In this document: positions 1-6,628 of the stretch, one piece after another
How positions within the stretch are numbered: the stretch's first letter is position 1
How the letters are laid out: each line of letters starts with the position of its first letter
Source: SVQP01 sp045652835
Lineage (GTDB): Bacteria > Bacillota > Clostridia > Oscillospirales > CAG-272
DNA: 13,515 nt
Assembly (NCBI GenBank): GCA_045652835.1
Contig: JAZOLE010000032.1
Span: forward strand, 1 to 13,515
Direction: 5' to 3'
The notes under the pieces: generated by a model
Told to the model about the DNA's origin: nothing
The model's input: the letters and a program-made list of their open reading frames with translations, nothing else
The model's database searches: none
Program-made: the position numbers and the translations under genes

Positions 1-437
1 CCCAGCGCAACTCTCTGCTTCTGACCACCGGACAGAGCCTTGGGCTTTCTGTCAAGCAGGTGGGTGATATCCAGAATTCTTGCAGCTTCTTCTACTCTTC
101 TCTTGATCTCTTCCTTGGGAGTCTTGTTGAGCTTCAGACCGAATGCCATGTTCTCAAATACGGACATGTGAGGATACAGAGCATAGTTCTGGAACACCAT
201 GGCGATCTTTCTGTCCTTAGGTGCTACGTCATTTACCAGCTGGTCGCCGATAAACAGCTCGCCCTCAGAGATCTCCTCAAGGCCTGCGATCATACGCAGA
301 GTGGTGGTCTTACCACAACCGGAAGGACCAACCAGAACCAGGAATTCCTTATCCTTAACCTCAAGGTTAAAGTCGGAAACTGCGGTTACGCCGCCGGGGT
401 ACTTTTTGTAAATGTGACGAAGGGACAAACTTGCCAT
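1..437 (-). CDS. Sugar ABC transporter ATP-binding subunit, MsmX/UgpC type (partial, C-terminus outside window)
   Basis: This is the nucleotide-binding subunit of a carbohydrate importer; it hydrolyses ATP on the cytoplasmic face of the permease pair. Only the first 145 residues are visible. Seen directly: the start MASLSLRHIYKKYPGG, Walker A GPSGCGKT (about residues 37-44), the Q-loop VFQNYALYPHMSVFENM (about 81-97, Gln83) and the signature LSGGQKQRV (135-143). Walker B, the H-loop and the C-terminal regulatory TOBE/MalK-like domain lie beyond position 1. The start at 435-437 is supported by an AGGAGG ribosome binding site 8-9 bases upstream. The Q-loop and signature match the MsmX/UgpC/MalK group, whose members often serve several sugar permeases. 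Stand-alone placement here, with no permease beside it in the window, fits a shared ATPase. The substrate cannot be named. AGA is its usual arginine codon, unlike the CGC-rich GH2 gene, which may reflect high expression. Confidence 0.93.
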   Translation of the reverse strand, partial: MASLSLRHIYKKYPGGVTAVSDFNLEVKDKEFLVLVGPSGCGKTTTLRMIAGLEEISEGELFIGDQLVNDVAPKDRKIAMVFQNYALYPHMSVFENMAFGLKLNKTPKEEIKRRVEEAARILDITHLLDRKPKALSGGQKQRVAL

Positions 438-537
438 GGAAAAATTCCTCCTGCGAATATTTTCTTAAAATTATTTTTTAATGTCTTTTTGATGTTTCCT
501 GCGACACAGCGCCGACACGGAGAACATTCTAATCTGT

Positions 538-566
538 ATTATATTGTACCAAAAAAAACGCAAAAT
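538..566 (-). promoter_or_regulatory. Candidate promoter of the ABC ATPase gene (-10 only)
   Basis: On the minus strand a perfect TATAAT lies at 543-538, giving a leader of roughly 95 bases before the ATG at 437. No hexamer at 16-18 bp spacing resembles TTGACA (best is TTTTGC or ATTTTG around 560-566), and there is no TGn extension. If real, the promoter probably needs an activator. The leader carries a CGACAC repeat (502-507 and 513-518, plus-strand reading), 11 bp apart. Confidence 0.45.
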
Positions 567-602
567 GGGAAGAGCCTATTTCTCCAAATTTTTGCTCTTT
601 CG

Positions 603-621
603 ATTGTGCAGTTTGCACAAT
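603..621. promoter_or_regulatory. Perfect 19-bp palindrome, candidate operator
   Basis: ATTGTGCA, a GTT spacer, then TGCACAAT: two perfect 8-bp arms with a 3-bp centre. It lies in the non-coding stretch between the tex stop codon and the ABC ATPase gene, about 60 bp upstream of that gene's candidate -10 box. The size and symmetry suit a dimeric DNA-binding regulator; the odd centre does not fit the CG-centred LacI/CcpA pattern. As RNA it would form a short hairpin, and on the plus strand it is followed by CTTTTT, so a terminator role cannot be excluded, although no plus-strand gene precedes it. Confidence 0.5.
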
Positions 622-666
622 ACTTTTTGGTTCGACAAAATATCCAACGCTTTTTGCGTCCTTAAT

Positions 667-684
667 ATTTTAATATATTAAAAT
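667..684. repeat. Perfect AT-only palindrome at the tex stop codon
   Basis: ATTTTAATATATTAAAAT reads identically on both strands and overlaps the first base of the tex stop codon complement (684-686). It contains no G or C, so it is a poor intrinsic terminator by usual criteria. No better terminator for the minus-strand operon was found between 438 and 683. Confidence 0.6.
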
Positions 685-2843
685 CACTTGAGCAGCATGG
701 ACAAGGAAATACGCTTTTTCTTGAGATCTACCGACAGCACGCGTACCTTGACCACGTCACCAAGGCTGACCACCTGCGAGGGGTGCTTGACGTACTTATC
801 CGACATCTGCGAGATATGCACCAAGCCGTCCTGATGCACGCCGATATCCACAAACGCGCCAAAGTCGATGACGTTGCGCACAGTACCCGTCAGGATCATA
901 TCGGGCTTTAAGTCCTCCATGCCCATCACGTCCTCGCGCAGCTCGGGTGCGGGTGTGGAATCACGCACGTCGCGTCCCGGCTTTTCCAGCTCACGGATCA
1001 TGTCGTCCAAGGTAGGCTCACCGATGCCCAGCGCCTGGGCAACCTGTGCTTTTCCCTTTTTGTTGACCGCGTTTGCCAGTCCCTGCAGCTTACTGTCGCG
1101 CACGTCCTGCGCGGTGTAGCCGAACATTTCCAACAGCTGCTTTGCCGCATCGTAGGACTCGGGGTGCACGCCGGTGTTATCAAGGATCTCCTTACTCTCG
1201 GGCACGCGCAAGAATCCTGCGCACTGCTCATACGCCTTGGCACCGATGCGCGGCACCTTGAGAATGGAGGCACGCGACTTAAACTCGCCATTTTCCTCGC
1301 GGTACTTGACGATGTTCTTGGCAGCGGTGGTGTTGATACCCGAAATATAGGACAGGAGCGAATAGGATGCGGTGTTGACGTCCACGCCAACTGCGTTTAC
1401 GCAATCCTCCACTACGCCGCCCAGCGCCTGGTCAAGTCTTGCCTGCTTCATGTCATGCTGATACTGACCTACGCCGATGCCCTTGGGGTCGATCTTCACA
1501 AGCTCGGCAAGAGGATCCTGCAAGCGTCTTGCGATCGAAACCGCGGAACGCTGCATAACGTCAAAGTCCGGGAACTCCTCGGCTGCCAGCTTGGATGCCG
1601 AGTAAATGGACGCACCCGCCTCGTTGATGATGATATACTTACAACCCGACTCGGGCATCTCGCGCAAAATCTCGGCAATAAACAGCTCACTTTCCTTGGA
1701 TGCCGTACCGTTACCGATGGCAACCACGTCCACGTGATACTTCTTGATCATATATTTGATGATGCGCTTTGCTTCCTCAATGCGGTGCTGCGACTTGGTG
1801 GTGGGATAGACCACAGCGGTATCCAGCACCTTACCCGTCTTGTCTACCACGGCGGTCTTACAGCCGTTGACGTAACCGGGGTCAAAGCCAAGCACGGTCT
1901 TGCCCTTCAAGGGGGCTTGCATCAAAAGATGCGAAAGGTTATCCGCAAACAGCTTGATCGCGCCCTCGCAAGCGTTATCAAACATATCGTTTCTGATCTC
2001 GCGCTCAATAGAGGGAGAAATCAGACGCTCGTAGGAGTCGATCACGGCTGCAGACAAGTACTTGTTGGCAGAGCTTTCGGGATTGGTGACAACGCAATGG
2101 AACAGATAATTGAGCACGATATCCGCACCCACGGTCAACGTGACCTTCAGGTACTCTTCCTTCTCACCGCGGTTGATAGCAAGAATGCGGTGCGCGGGGA
2201 TCTTTTTCAGCGGCTCGTTATACTCGTAGTACTGCGCGTAAACGCTGTCCTCTTCCTTTGCCTTTTTGCAGAACAGCTCGCCAAAGTCAAAGGTCTGGCG
2301 GCGCAGTGCCTTTCTGTATTCCGCGTTATCCGACACGTCCTCTGCAATGATATCGCACGCGCCTGCCAGCGCCTGCTCGGCATTCTCTACGCCCTTTTCC
2401 TCGGAGATAAAGCTCTCGGCATACACCTCAAGGGGCGGATCATAGGAATCCTTTTGCGCCATGATCGCCTCTGCCAAAGGCTCAAGTCCCTTTTCTCTTG
2501 CCACGCTTGCGCGCGTTTTTCTGTGGGGGCGGAAGGGGCGGTAAATATCATCCACCTCGGTAATGGTCTTGGCATTCTCAATTGCCTTTTCGATCTCGGG
2601 CGTCAGCTTTTCCTGCGCCGCGATCAGGTCCTTGACCTCCTGCTTTCTCTTTTCGATATTGCGCAGATAGTTGAGTCTGTCCTCAAGCGTTCTCAGCGTG
2701 GTATCGTCCAGGCTGCCCGTGACCTCCTTACGGTAACGCGCAATAAAGGGGATGGTGTTGCCCTCATCCATGAGAGCAATGGTGTCGATCAATCTCTGGG
2801 TTTCAATGTTGAGCTCCTTGCTCAGTGTTGCAATAATGTCCAT
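684..2843 (-). CDS. tex: RNA-binding transcriptional accessory protein Tex (S1 domain)
   Basis: Tex is a widely conserved cytoplasmic nucleic-acid-binding protein associated with RNA polymerase and RNA metabolism (YhgF in E. coli, YdcI in B. subtilis). The 719-residue length is normal and the protein appears intact. Seen in order: the N-terminal signature GNTIPFIARYRKEVTG (28-43) followed by a helical region with LRNIEKRKQEV (60-70); a YqgF/RuvC-like domain opening at VLGFDPGYVNG (317-327); tandem helix-hairpin-helix segments (about 495-550, including ISGINTTAAKNIVKYR); and a C-terminal S1 RNA-binding domain (about 645-719, with GTVRNVIDFGAFVDIG and DGLVHISQMS). It is the last gene of a three-gene minus-strand operon, starting 30 bp after the stop of the glycosidase-like gene. 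The ribosome binding site AAGGA is a little far from the ATG (about 12 bases), which may lower its translation. The identification is firm; the precise cellular role of Tex is not fully settled for the family. Confidence 0.97.
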   Translation of the reverse strand: MDIIATLSKELNIETQRLIDTIALMDEGNTIPFIARYRKEVTGSLDDTTLRTLEDRLNYLRNIEKRKQEVKDLIAAQEKLTPEIEKAIENAKTITEVDDIYRPFRPHRKTRASVAREKGLEPLAEAIMAQKDSYDPPLEVYAESFISEEKGVENAEQALAGACDIIAEDVSDNAEYRKALRRQTFDFGELFCKKAKEEDSVYAQYYEYNEPLKKIPAHRILAINRGEKEEYLKVTLTVGADIVLNYLFHCVVTNPESSANKYLSAAVIDSYERLISPSIEREIRNDMFDNACEGAIKLFADNLSHLLMQAPLKGKTVLGFDPGYVNGCKTAVVDKTGKVLDTAVVYPTTKSQHRIEEAKRIIKYMIKKYHVDVVAIGNGTASKESELFIAEILREMPESGCKYIIINEAGASIYSASKLAAEEFPDFDVMQRSAVSIARRLQDPLAELVKIDPKGIGVGQYQHDMKQARLDQALGGVVEDCVNAVGVDVNTASYSLLSYISGINTTAAKNIVKYREENGEFKSRASILKVPRIGAKAYEQCAGFLRVPESKEILDNTGVHPESYDAAKQLLEMFGYTAQDVRDSKLQGLANAVNKKGKAQVAQALGIGEPTLDDMIRELEKPGRDVRDSTPAPELREDVMGMEDLKPDMILTGTVRNVIDFGAFVDIGVHQDGLVHISQMSDKYVKHPSQVVSLGDVVKVRVLSVDLKKKRISLSMLLK

Positions 2844-2844
2844 C

Positions 2845-2875
2845 GGGGTAATTTTCCTTTATATTGGGGTAATTT
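2845..2875. repeat. 10-bp direct repeat between the glycosidase-like gene and tex
   Basis: GGGGTAATTT occurs at 2845-2854 and again at 2866-2875, 21 bp apart, which is two helical turns. The pair covers the tex translation-initiation region and touches the upstream gene's stop codon. In the mRNA it reads as AAATTACCCC twice. It could be chance, a protein-binding site or a translational control element. Confidence 0.4.
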
Positions 2876-4133
2876 AGTTTTCAAATTTCAAAAGAATGGC
2901 GTCGCCCTCGCCAAGGCACATGCGATAGATGCCGTCCTCGCTCTCCAAAGCGATATACGAGCCGTCCAGCGCGTCAAACAGCGCGACTGCACCGTCTGCG
3001 GCAAAGGTAAATTCGTTTTCGTTTGCATAGTCGCGATTTGCAATCAGCACGTATCCGTCCGTAAAGACGCCCACGGTCAGCTGATCTCCCTCAATGCTCG
3101 AAATCGGGCCGATCGCACCGTCTGCATATCGGATAAACTGCTCGTTCGGCATCTCGCCCAAGTGGTATACGCCAAGCGAGGTCTGTTCGTTCAAAATCGC
3201 GCCCACCGCCTGCAGCTCACGGTTGATGTCCGCGATCATGTAGTAGTGCGGCAGCATCTCGCCGGTCTGCGAGATCATGCCGTTCTGCCAATGCCAAAAG
3301 TCATCACCCTCGCTGTTGTTCGCACCGGGCGTCCAGTAGGTAAAGTAGGAAAGGCGAGCCGAGCCGTATGCCAGCGATTGCCAAACCTCCCAGCGGAGCT
3401 CACCGTCGGTCAGGTTGCGATAAGGTCCGTGCTCGACCACTAAGATAATGACCATGAACGGAATGCCCGTGCGCTGTGACTCGGTGCGGATCTGCTCGAT
3501 GTTGGTAAAGAAGCCTGCTCTGTCCACGTTTTCAAACTCGGAAACGCCGCCAAAGGTGGAATCGTAAATCTTTTGCTCGCGCTCATCGGCACAAATGGTC
3601 TGCTTTTTCGCGCCCTTGAGGAAGTGATAGTGATCGTAGCTGATAATGCCGGGCTTGACCGTCTCGGTAAACTGCTGCAGATGCTGCTCATAGGTATCGT
3701 TTCCAAGCTGACCGGGAGAAGCGTAATTGGGCAACAGATTGATATAAGCCTCGTGTGCGGGATCAAGCTCTGCCAGCGTTTCGCGAATGCTTGCAAGCAG
3801 TGGGAACGCGCCTGCACTCGGCTCGTCCACGATATGATAGCCAAACAGGGCGGGATAGCTGCCGTAATCCGCCACGACCTCGGACAGATATGCACGCATG
3901 TTATCGGAATATTTCATGGCTTGGTCGATTCTGTGATCCGACACCATGACCTTAAGACCGCGCTCGGCTGCAGCGTCCAGCACCAGCTTGTTTGTCTTGG
4001 CATCAAACTCGGCAAGCATTAAGGTAAAGCCCGCATCCTTGATTCTGTCTATCTCCTCGGTGGCAAGGCTGCCGTCCGCGCGATAGATAAATTCCTTTCT
4101 GATACCAAACCAGTACGTAATCGGATATTGCAT
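2874..4133 (-). CDS. Putative cytoplasmic glycoside hydrolase-like TIM-barrel protein, family not recognised
   Basis: I do not recognise an assigned family with certainty. The 419-residue protein has no signal peptide or membrane segment, so it should be cytoplasmic. The first 300 or so residues look like a (beta/alpha)8 barrel of the GH-A clan style: alternating strands and helices, an acidic GYHIVDEPSAGAF motif (98-110, Asp103 and Glu104) as in a strand-4 acid/base, SYDHYHFL (165-172), and MVIILVVEHGP (227-237, Glu234) as a possible nucleophile strand. Aromatic-rich stretches (YFTYWTPG at 263-270, DDFWHWQNG at 277-285) suit a sugar-binding cleft. Residues from about 340 form short strands typical of a C-terminal beta domain. 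The start is supported by GGAGG seven bases upstream. It begins 14 bp after the pseudouridine synthase stop and is followed after 30 bp by tex, so it is co-transcribed with RNA-related genes. The catalytic assignment is inference from motif shape; a non-catalytic role remains possible. Confidence 0.72.
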   Translation of the reverse strand: MQYPITYWFGIRKEFIYRADGSLATEEIDRIKDAGFTLMLAEFDAKTNKLVLDAAAERGLKVMVSDHRIDQAMKYSDNMRAYLSEVVADYGSYPALFGYHIVDEPSAGAFPLLASIRETLAELDPAHEAYINLLPNYASPGQLGNDTYEQHLQQFTETVKPGIISYDHYHFLKGAKKQTICADEREQKIYDSTFGGVSEFENVDRAGFFTNIEQIRTESQRTGIPFMVIILVVEHGPYRNLTDGELRWEVWQSLAYGSARLSYFTYWTPGANNSEGDDFWHWQNGMISQTGEMLPHYYMIADINRELQAVGAILNEQTSLGVYHLGEMPNEQFIRYADGAIGPISSIEGDQLTVGVFTDGYVLIANRDYANENEFTFAADGAVALFDALDGSYIALESEDGIYRMCLGEGDAILLKFEN

Positions 4134-4147
4134 ATCAATTCCTCCCG

Positions 4148-4849
4148 TTATGATTTATTTGTCAAAAGTGCGATTTCCGCATCTGTTAAATATCGCCACT
4201 CTCCCCTGTCAAGCGTGCTGTCCAGCACCAAAGGCCCGAACGTCACGCGCTCAAGGTACATGACCTGATTGTGCACAGCCTCCATCATCAGCTTGATCTG
4301 ATGATATTTGCCCTCGGTCAGCGTAATTCTGCCCTCGCGCTCCCCACTTCGCTCAACTCGGCAGGGTGCTGTGACGTAGCCGCCGATATCCACACCGCTC
4401 TCAAGCAAAACAATATCCTCGTCGGACAGCGGGAATTTGAGCCTGAACGCATAGGTCTTGGTCACATGGCTCTTGGGAGCAAGCAGCCTGTGCGAGGTGT
4501 CGCCGTCATTGGTCAAGAGCATCAGCCCCAGCGTGTTTTTGTCAAGTCTGCCGCACGGAAACAGCCCGATCTTTTGCTGCTCCGCAGGTAAAAGCTCGAT
4601 CACGGTGGGAAGCTTGCCGTCCTCGGTCGCGCTGACGTAGCCCTCGGGCTTGTTGAGCATGATGTAGGTATATTGTCTGTAGCATACGGGCGTGCCGCAG
4701 TAGATCACGCTGACCTTGTCCGGGTCCACCTGCATGTCCGCCTTTTTTGCCGGAACACCGTCCACAAGCACTCTGCCGCCTCTGACCGCTCCCGCAATTT
4801 GCGAGCGCGAAGCGATGCCTGTCGAGGATATCATCTTGTCAAGTCTCAT
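4148..4849 (-). CDS. rsuA: 16S rRNA pseudouridine synthase, RsuA/RluB/E/F family
   Basis: The enzyme isomerises a uridine in rRNA to pseudouridine; RsuA proper acts on the small-subunit rRNA. With the start at 4849 it has 233 residues, the usual RsuA size. Seen: an N-terminal S4 RNA-binding domain (RLDKMISSTGIASRSQIAGA onward, about 2-48), the strand IMLNKPEGYVSA (63-74), the catalytic motif GRLDKNTLGLMLLTNDG (100-116, Asp103), KTYAFRLKFP (131-140) and GKYHQIKLMM (180-189). A longer in-frame ATG exists at 4888, but it lies upstream of the -10 box at 4877-4882, so a transcript from that promoter could not include it. MRLDK is also the family's canonical N-terminus, and GAGGGAGAGGG lies just before it. 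It is the first gene of the operon with the glycosidase-like protein and tex. The choice of rsuA over rluB/E/F is likely but not certain. Confidence 0.9.
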   Translation of the reverse strand: MRLDKMISSTGIASRSQIAGAVRGGRVLVDGVPAKKADMQVDPDKVSVIYCGTPVCYRQYTYIMLNKPEGYVSATEDGKLPTVIELLPAEQQKIGLFPCGRLDKNTLGLMLLTNDGDTSHRLLAPKSHVTKTYAFRLKFPLSDEDIVLLESGVDIGGYVTAPCRVERSGEREGRITLTEGKYHQIKLMMEAVHNQVMYLERVTFGPLVLDSTLDRGEWRYLTDAEIALLTNKS

Positions 4850-4876
4850 AGCCCTCTCCCTCATTTTTATCAATAT

Positions 4877-4905
4877 ATTATAACACATTTGCCGGCGTTT
4901 GTAAA
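4877..4905 (-). promoter_or_regulatory. Sigma-A promoter of the rsuA - glycosidase-like - tex operon
   Basis: On the minus strand TTTACA (4905-4900) and TATAAT (4882-4877) are separated by exactly 17 bp, one mismatch from consensus. The predicted start of transcription near 4870 leaves a short leader of about 20 bases holding the ribosome binding site and the ATG at 4849. The same spot rules out the ATG at 4888 as the translation start. Confidence 0.85.
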
Positions 4906-5027
4906 CTGTTTTTTTGTCGCGCGCCCCATTTTCATGATTTTACACACATCAGGCTCTCCCGATTTGTACAAGAGTGCGAAAGCGCGGACTTGGTCATACT
5001 GCACGATTTTATATGCAAAATTTCTGC

Positions 5028-5056
5028 TTGACTTATTTTGGATTATGTGGTAGAAT
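5028..5056 (+). promoter_or_regulatory. Sigma-A promoter of the solute-binding lipoprotein gene
   Basis: TTGACT (5028-5033) and TAGAAT (5051-5056) are 17 bp apart, and TGG just before the -10 gives an extended -10. Transcription would begin near 5063, with a leader of about 37 bases. A GGAGG ribosome binding site at 5086-5090 stands nine bases before the ATG. The promoter is divergent from the rsuA operon promoter; about 120 bp separate the two -35 boxes. Confidence 0.85.
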
Positions 5057-5099
5057 AATTGTGTATCTCAAAAAATAATTTTTATGGAGGAAAAAAACC

Positions 5100-6569
5100 A
5101 TGTTCAAAAGAATTTTCGTTTTGCTTTTGTGCGGCGTGATGCTGATCGGTATGCTGGCAGCGTGCGCTGATCAGGGCGAAGGCGAAGAGAACTCGAGCAC
5201 CGTCGAGGAAAACACCAACTGGGTGAACCCCGACCTGGAGTTCAACGAAAACCTCAATGGAAAAGACTATAACATTTTAAGCATGAAGGAAACCAACGTT
5301 GGCCCCGAGGAGAACTCGTCCGACCCGCTGGAGGATGCAATGTACCGTAGAAACGACATGATCCAGAGCTACTACGGCATCACCATCAACGGCATCATTG
5401 ACGAAGATTACAGCTCCCTGGGTCAGAAGGTAAAGACCGACGTTACCGCAGGCACGGGCGACTATGATCTGGTATACCAGCACATGGTAGACGCCGTAAC
5501 CAACCTCGGTATGCAGGGACACCTTTACAATCTGGATGACCTCGAGTACGTTAACTTTGACAACGAATGGTGGGACCAGGACTGCAAGAACGGCTTTATG
5601 TTCGGTGACGACATGTTCGTTGTGTGCGGCGACCTGCTGCCCGGCACCATGCTGATCACTGCAGCCGTTGTATTCAACAAGAACCTGTTTGACGAGCGCG
5701 GCTGGGAGTACCCCTACGACGATGCAAGAGAGGGCACCTGGACGCTGGACGACATGATCACCATGACCAAGGATCAGAACAAGGACCTCAACGGTGACGG
5801 TAAGCTCACTTACGACGACGACTTCTACGGTCTGACCGGCTGGTCGCTTGACTGTGACTACAACTTCTTCTTCGGCTCGGGTGCAACCATGTTCACCTTT
5901 GACGATGATCACCTGCCCGTATATGAGGCAAACGCTGACAGACTGCAGACCATTTACGATAAGATCTACGAGCTGGTCGTAACCCAGAAGGCACTGCACG
6001 TAACCGTTGCCGAATATGTGGCAAACAACGAGATGTACACCAAGCCCGCTGAGGTCTTCAAGGCAGGCAGAGCACTGTTCTTTGCAGGCTACCTCTCCGG
6101 TGCGACCGACATGCGTGAGATGCAGGACGACTTCGGTATCATGCCTCAGCCCAAGTTTGACGAGAAGCAGGAAAATTATCTGAGCTTTGTAAACGGCGCA
6201 GCTCCCGTGGCTTGCGTACCCAAGAGCCTTTCCGACGAGCAGATGGAAGTCACCGGCTACATGATGGAGGTTCTGGCTTCCTCCTCTTACTACATGGTTA
6301 CCGAAACCCTGTATGAAAAGGTTGCAAAGTCCAAGACCGCACGTGACCCCGAGTCCGCACAGATGGTTGACGTTATCATCCGTAACAAGGTATTTGACTT
6401 CGGCTACACCCACTTCTACAACCTGAATCTGCCTTGCGCAACCGTCATTCAGACCGCACTCAACAGCGGCAGCGCATCCATTACCAGAGATATCACCAAG
6501 AGCGAGAAGAACACCAAGAAGAATCTCAAGAAGTTCTACGAGCAGTACGGCTACGAGTTCTACGAGTAA
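5100..6569 (+). CDS. ABC transporter extracellular solute-binding lipoprotein (family 1, sugar type)
   Basis: This is the substrate-capturing lipoprotein of an ABC importer, anchored on the outer face of the cytoplasmic membrane. The 489-residue chain starts with a lipoprotein signal peptide (MFKRIFVLLLCGVMLIGMLAAC) whose lipobox LAAC puts the lipidated cysteine at residue 22, followed by an acidic Ser/Glu linker (23-40). The mature part is a periplasmic-binding-protein fold typical of large clostridial sugar-binding proteins: YDLVYQHMVDAV (122-133), AAVVFNKNLFDERGW (188-202), GTWTLDDMITMTKDQNKDLN (212-231), and GIMPQPKFDE (346-355). Residues 229-240 form a complete EF-hand-type loop with Asp229, Asn231, Asp233, Gly234, Leu236 and Asp240. 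No permease gene lies beside it; the only ATPase in the window is 4.7 kb away on the opposite strand. The substrate cannot be read from the sequence; the neighbouring isomerase and GH2 genes suggest a galactoside or another oligosaccharide. Confidence 0.93.
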   Translation: MFKRIFVLLLCGVMLIGMLAACADQGEGEENSSTVEENTNWVNPDLEFNENLNGKDYNILSMKETNVGPEENSSDPLEDAMYRRNDMIQSYYGITINGIIDEDYSSLGQKVKTDVTAGTGDYDLVYQHMVDAVTNLGMQGHLYNLDDLEYVNFDNEWWDQDCKNGFMFGDDMFVVCGDLLPGTMLITAAVVFNKNLFDERGWEYPYDDAREGTWTLDDMITMTKDQNKDLNGDGKLTYDDDFYGLTGWSLDCDYNFFFGSGATMFTFDDDHLPVYEANADRLQTIYDKIYELVVTQKALHVTVAEYVANNEMYTKPAEVFKAGRALFFAGYLSGATDMREMQDDFGIMPQPKFDEKQENYLSFVNGAAPVACVPKSLSDEQMEVTGYMMEVLASSSYYMVTETLYEKVAKSKTARDPESAQMVDVIIRNKVFDFGYTHFYNLNLPCATVIQTALNSGSASITRDITKSEKNTKKNLKKFYEQYGYEFYE

Positions 6570-6577
6570 TATTTCAT

Positions 6578-6608
6578 ACGGACCGATCCTCGGATCGGTC
6601 CGTGTTTT
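6578..6608 (+). terminator. Intercistronic hairpin, probably a leaky terminator or processing element
   Basis: Twelve-base perfect arms ACGGACCGATCC (6578-6589) and GGATCGGTCCGT (6592-6603) enclose TC, so in practice the loop is four bases. The downstream tract is only GTTTTC, weak for intrinsic termination. The hairpin ends 25 bp before the isomerase ATG, with its ribosome binding site in between, so the isomerase has no room for a promoter after it and must depend on readthrough or on a promoter inside the lipoprotein gene. Confidence 0.75.
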
Positions 6609-6628
6609 CAAACAAGGAGTAAATACGT

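Noticed and set aside
570..600. AAGAGC ... GCTCTT short inverted repeat upstream of the ATPase gene
   Set aside because: Six-base arms with a loop of roughly 18 bases in AT-rich DNA; not distinguishable from chance.
60..665. 201-residue plus-strand reading frame
   Set aside because: It runs antisense to the clear ABC ATPase and then through AT-rich intergenic DNA; no ribosome binding site and no recognisable domain.
1164..3443. 759-residue plus-strand reading frame opposite tex
   Set aside because: It is antisense to tex and the glycosidase-like gene, both of which have recognisable motifs; its composition (many Val, Leu, His, Arg) is typical of the reverse complement of a real gene.
4889..5099. 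Search for an operator, riboswitch or small gene between the divergent promoters
   Set aside because: Apart from the two promoters and the lipoprotein ribosome binding site I see only weak symmetry (GTTTGTAAAC at 4897-4906, at the rsuA -35) and nothing resembling a known riboswitch.
5277..6611. 444-residue minus-strand reading frame opposite the lipoprotein
   Set aside because: Shadow of the lipoprotein gene; Val/Leu/His-rich, and it crosses the hairpin at 6578-6603.
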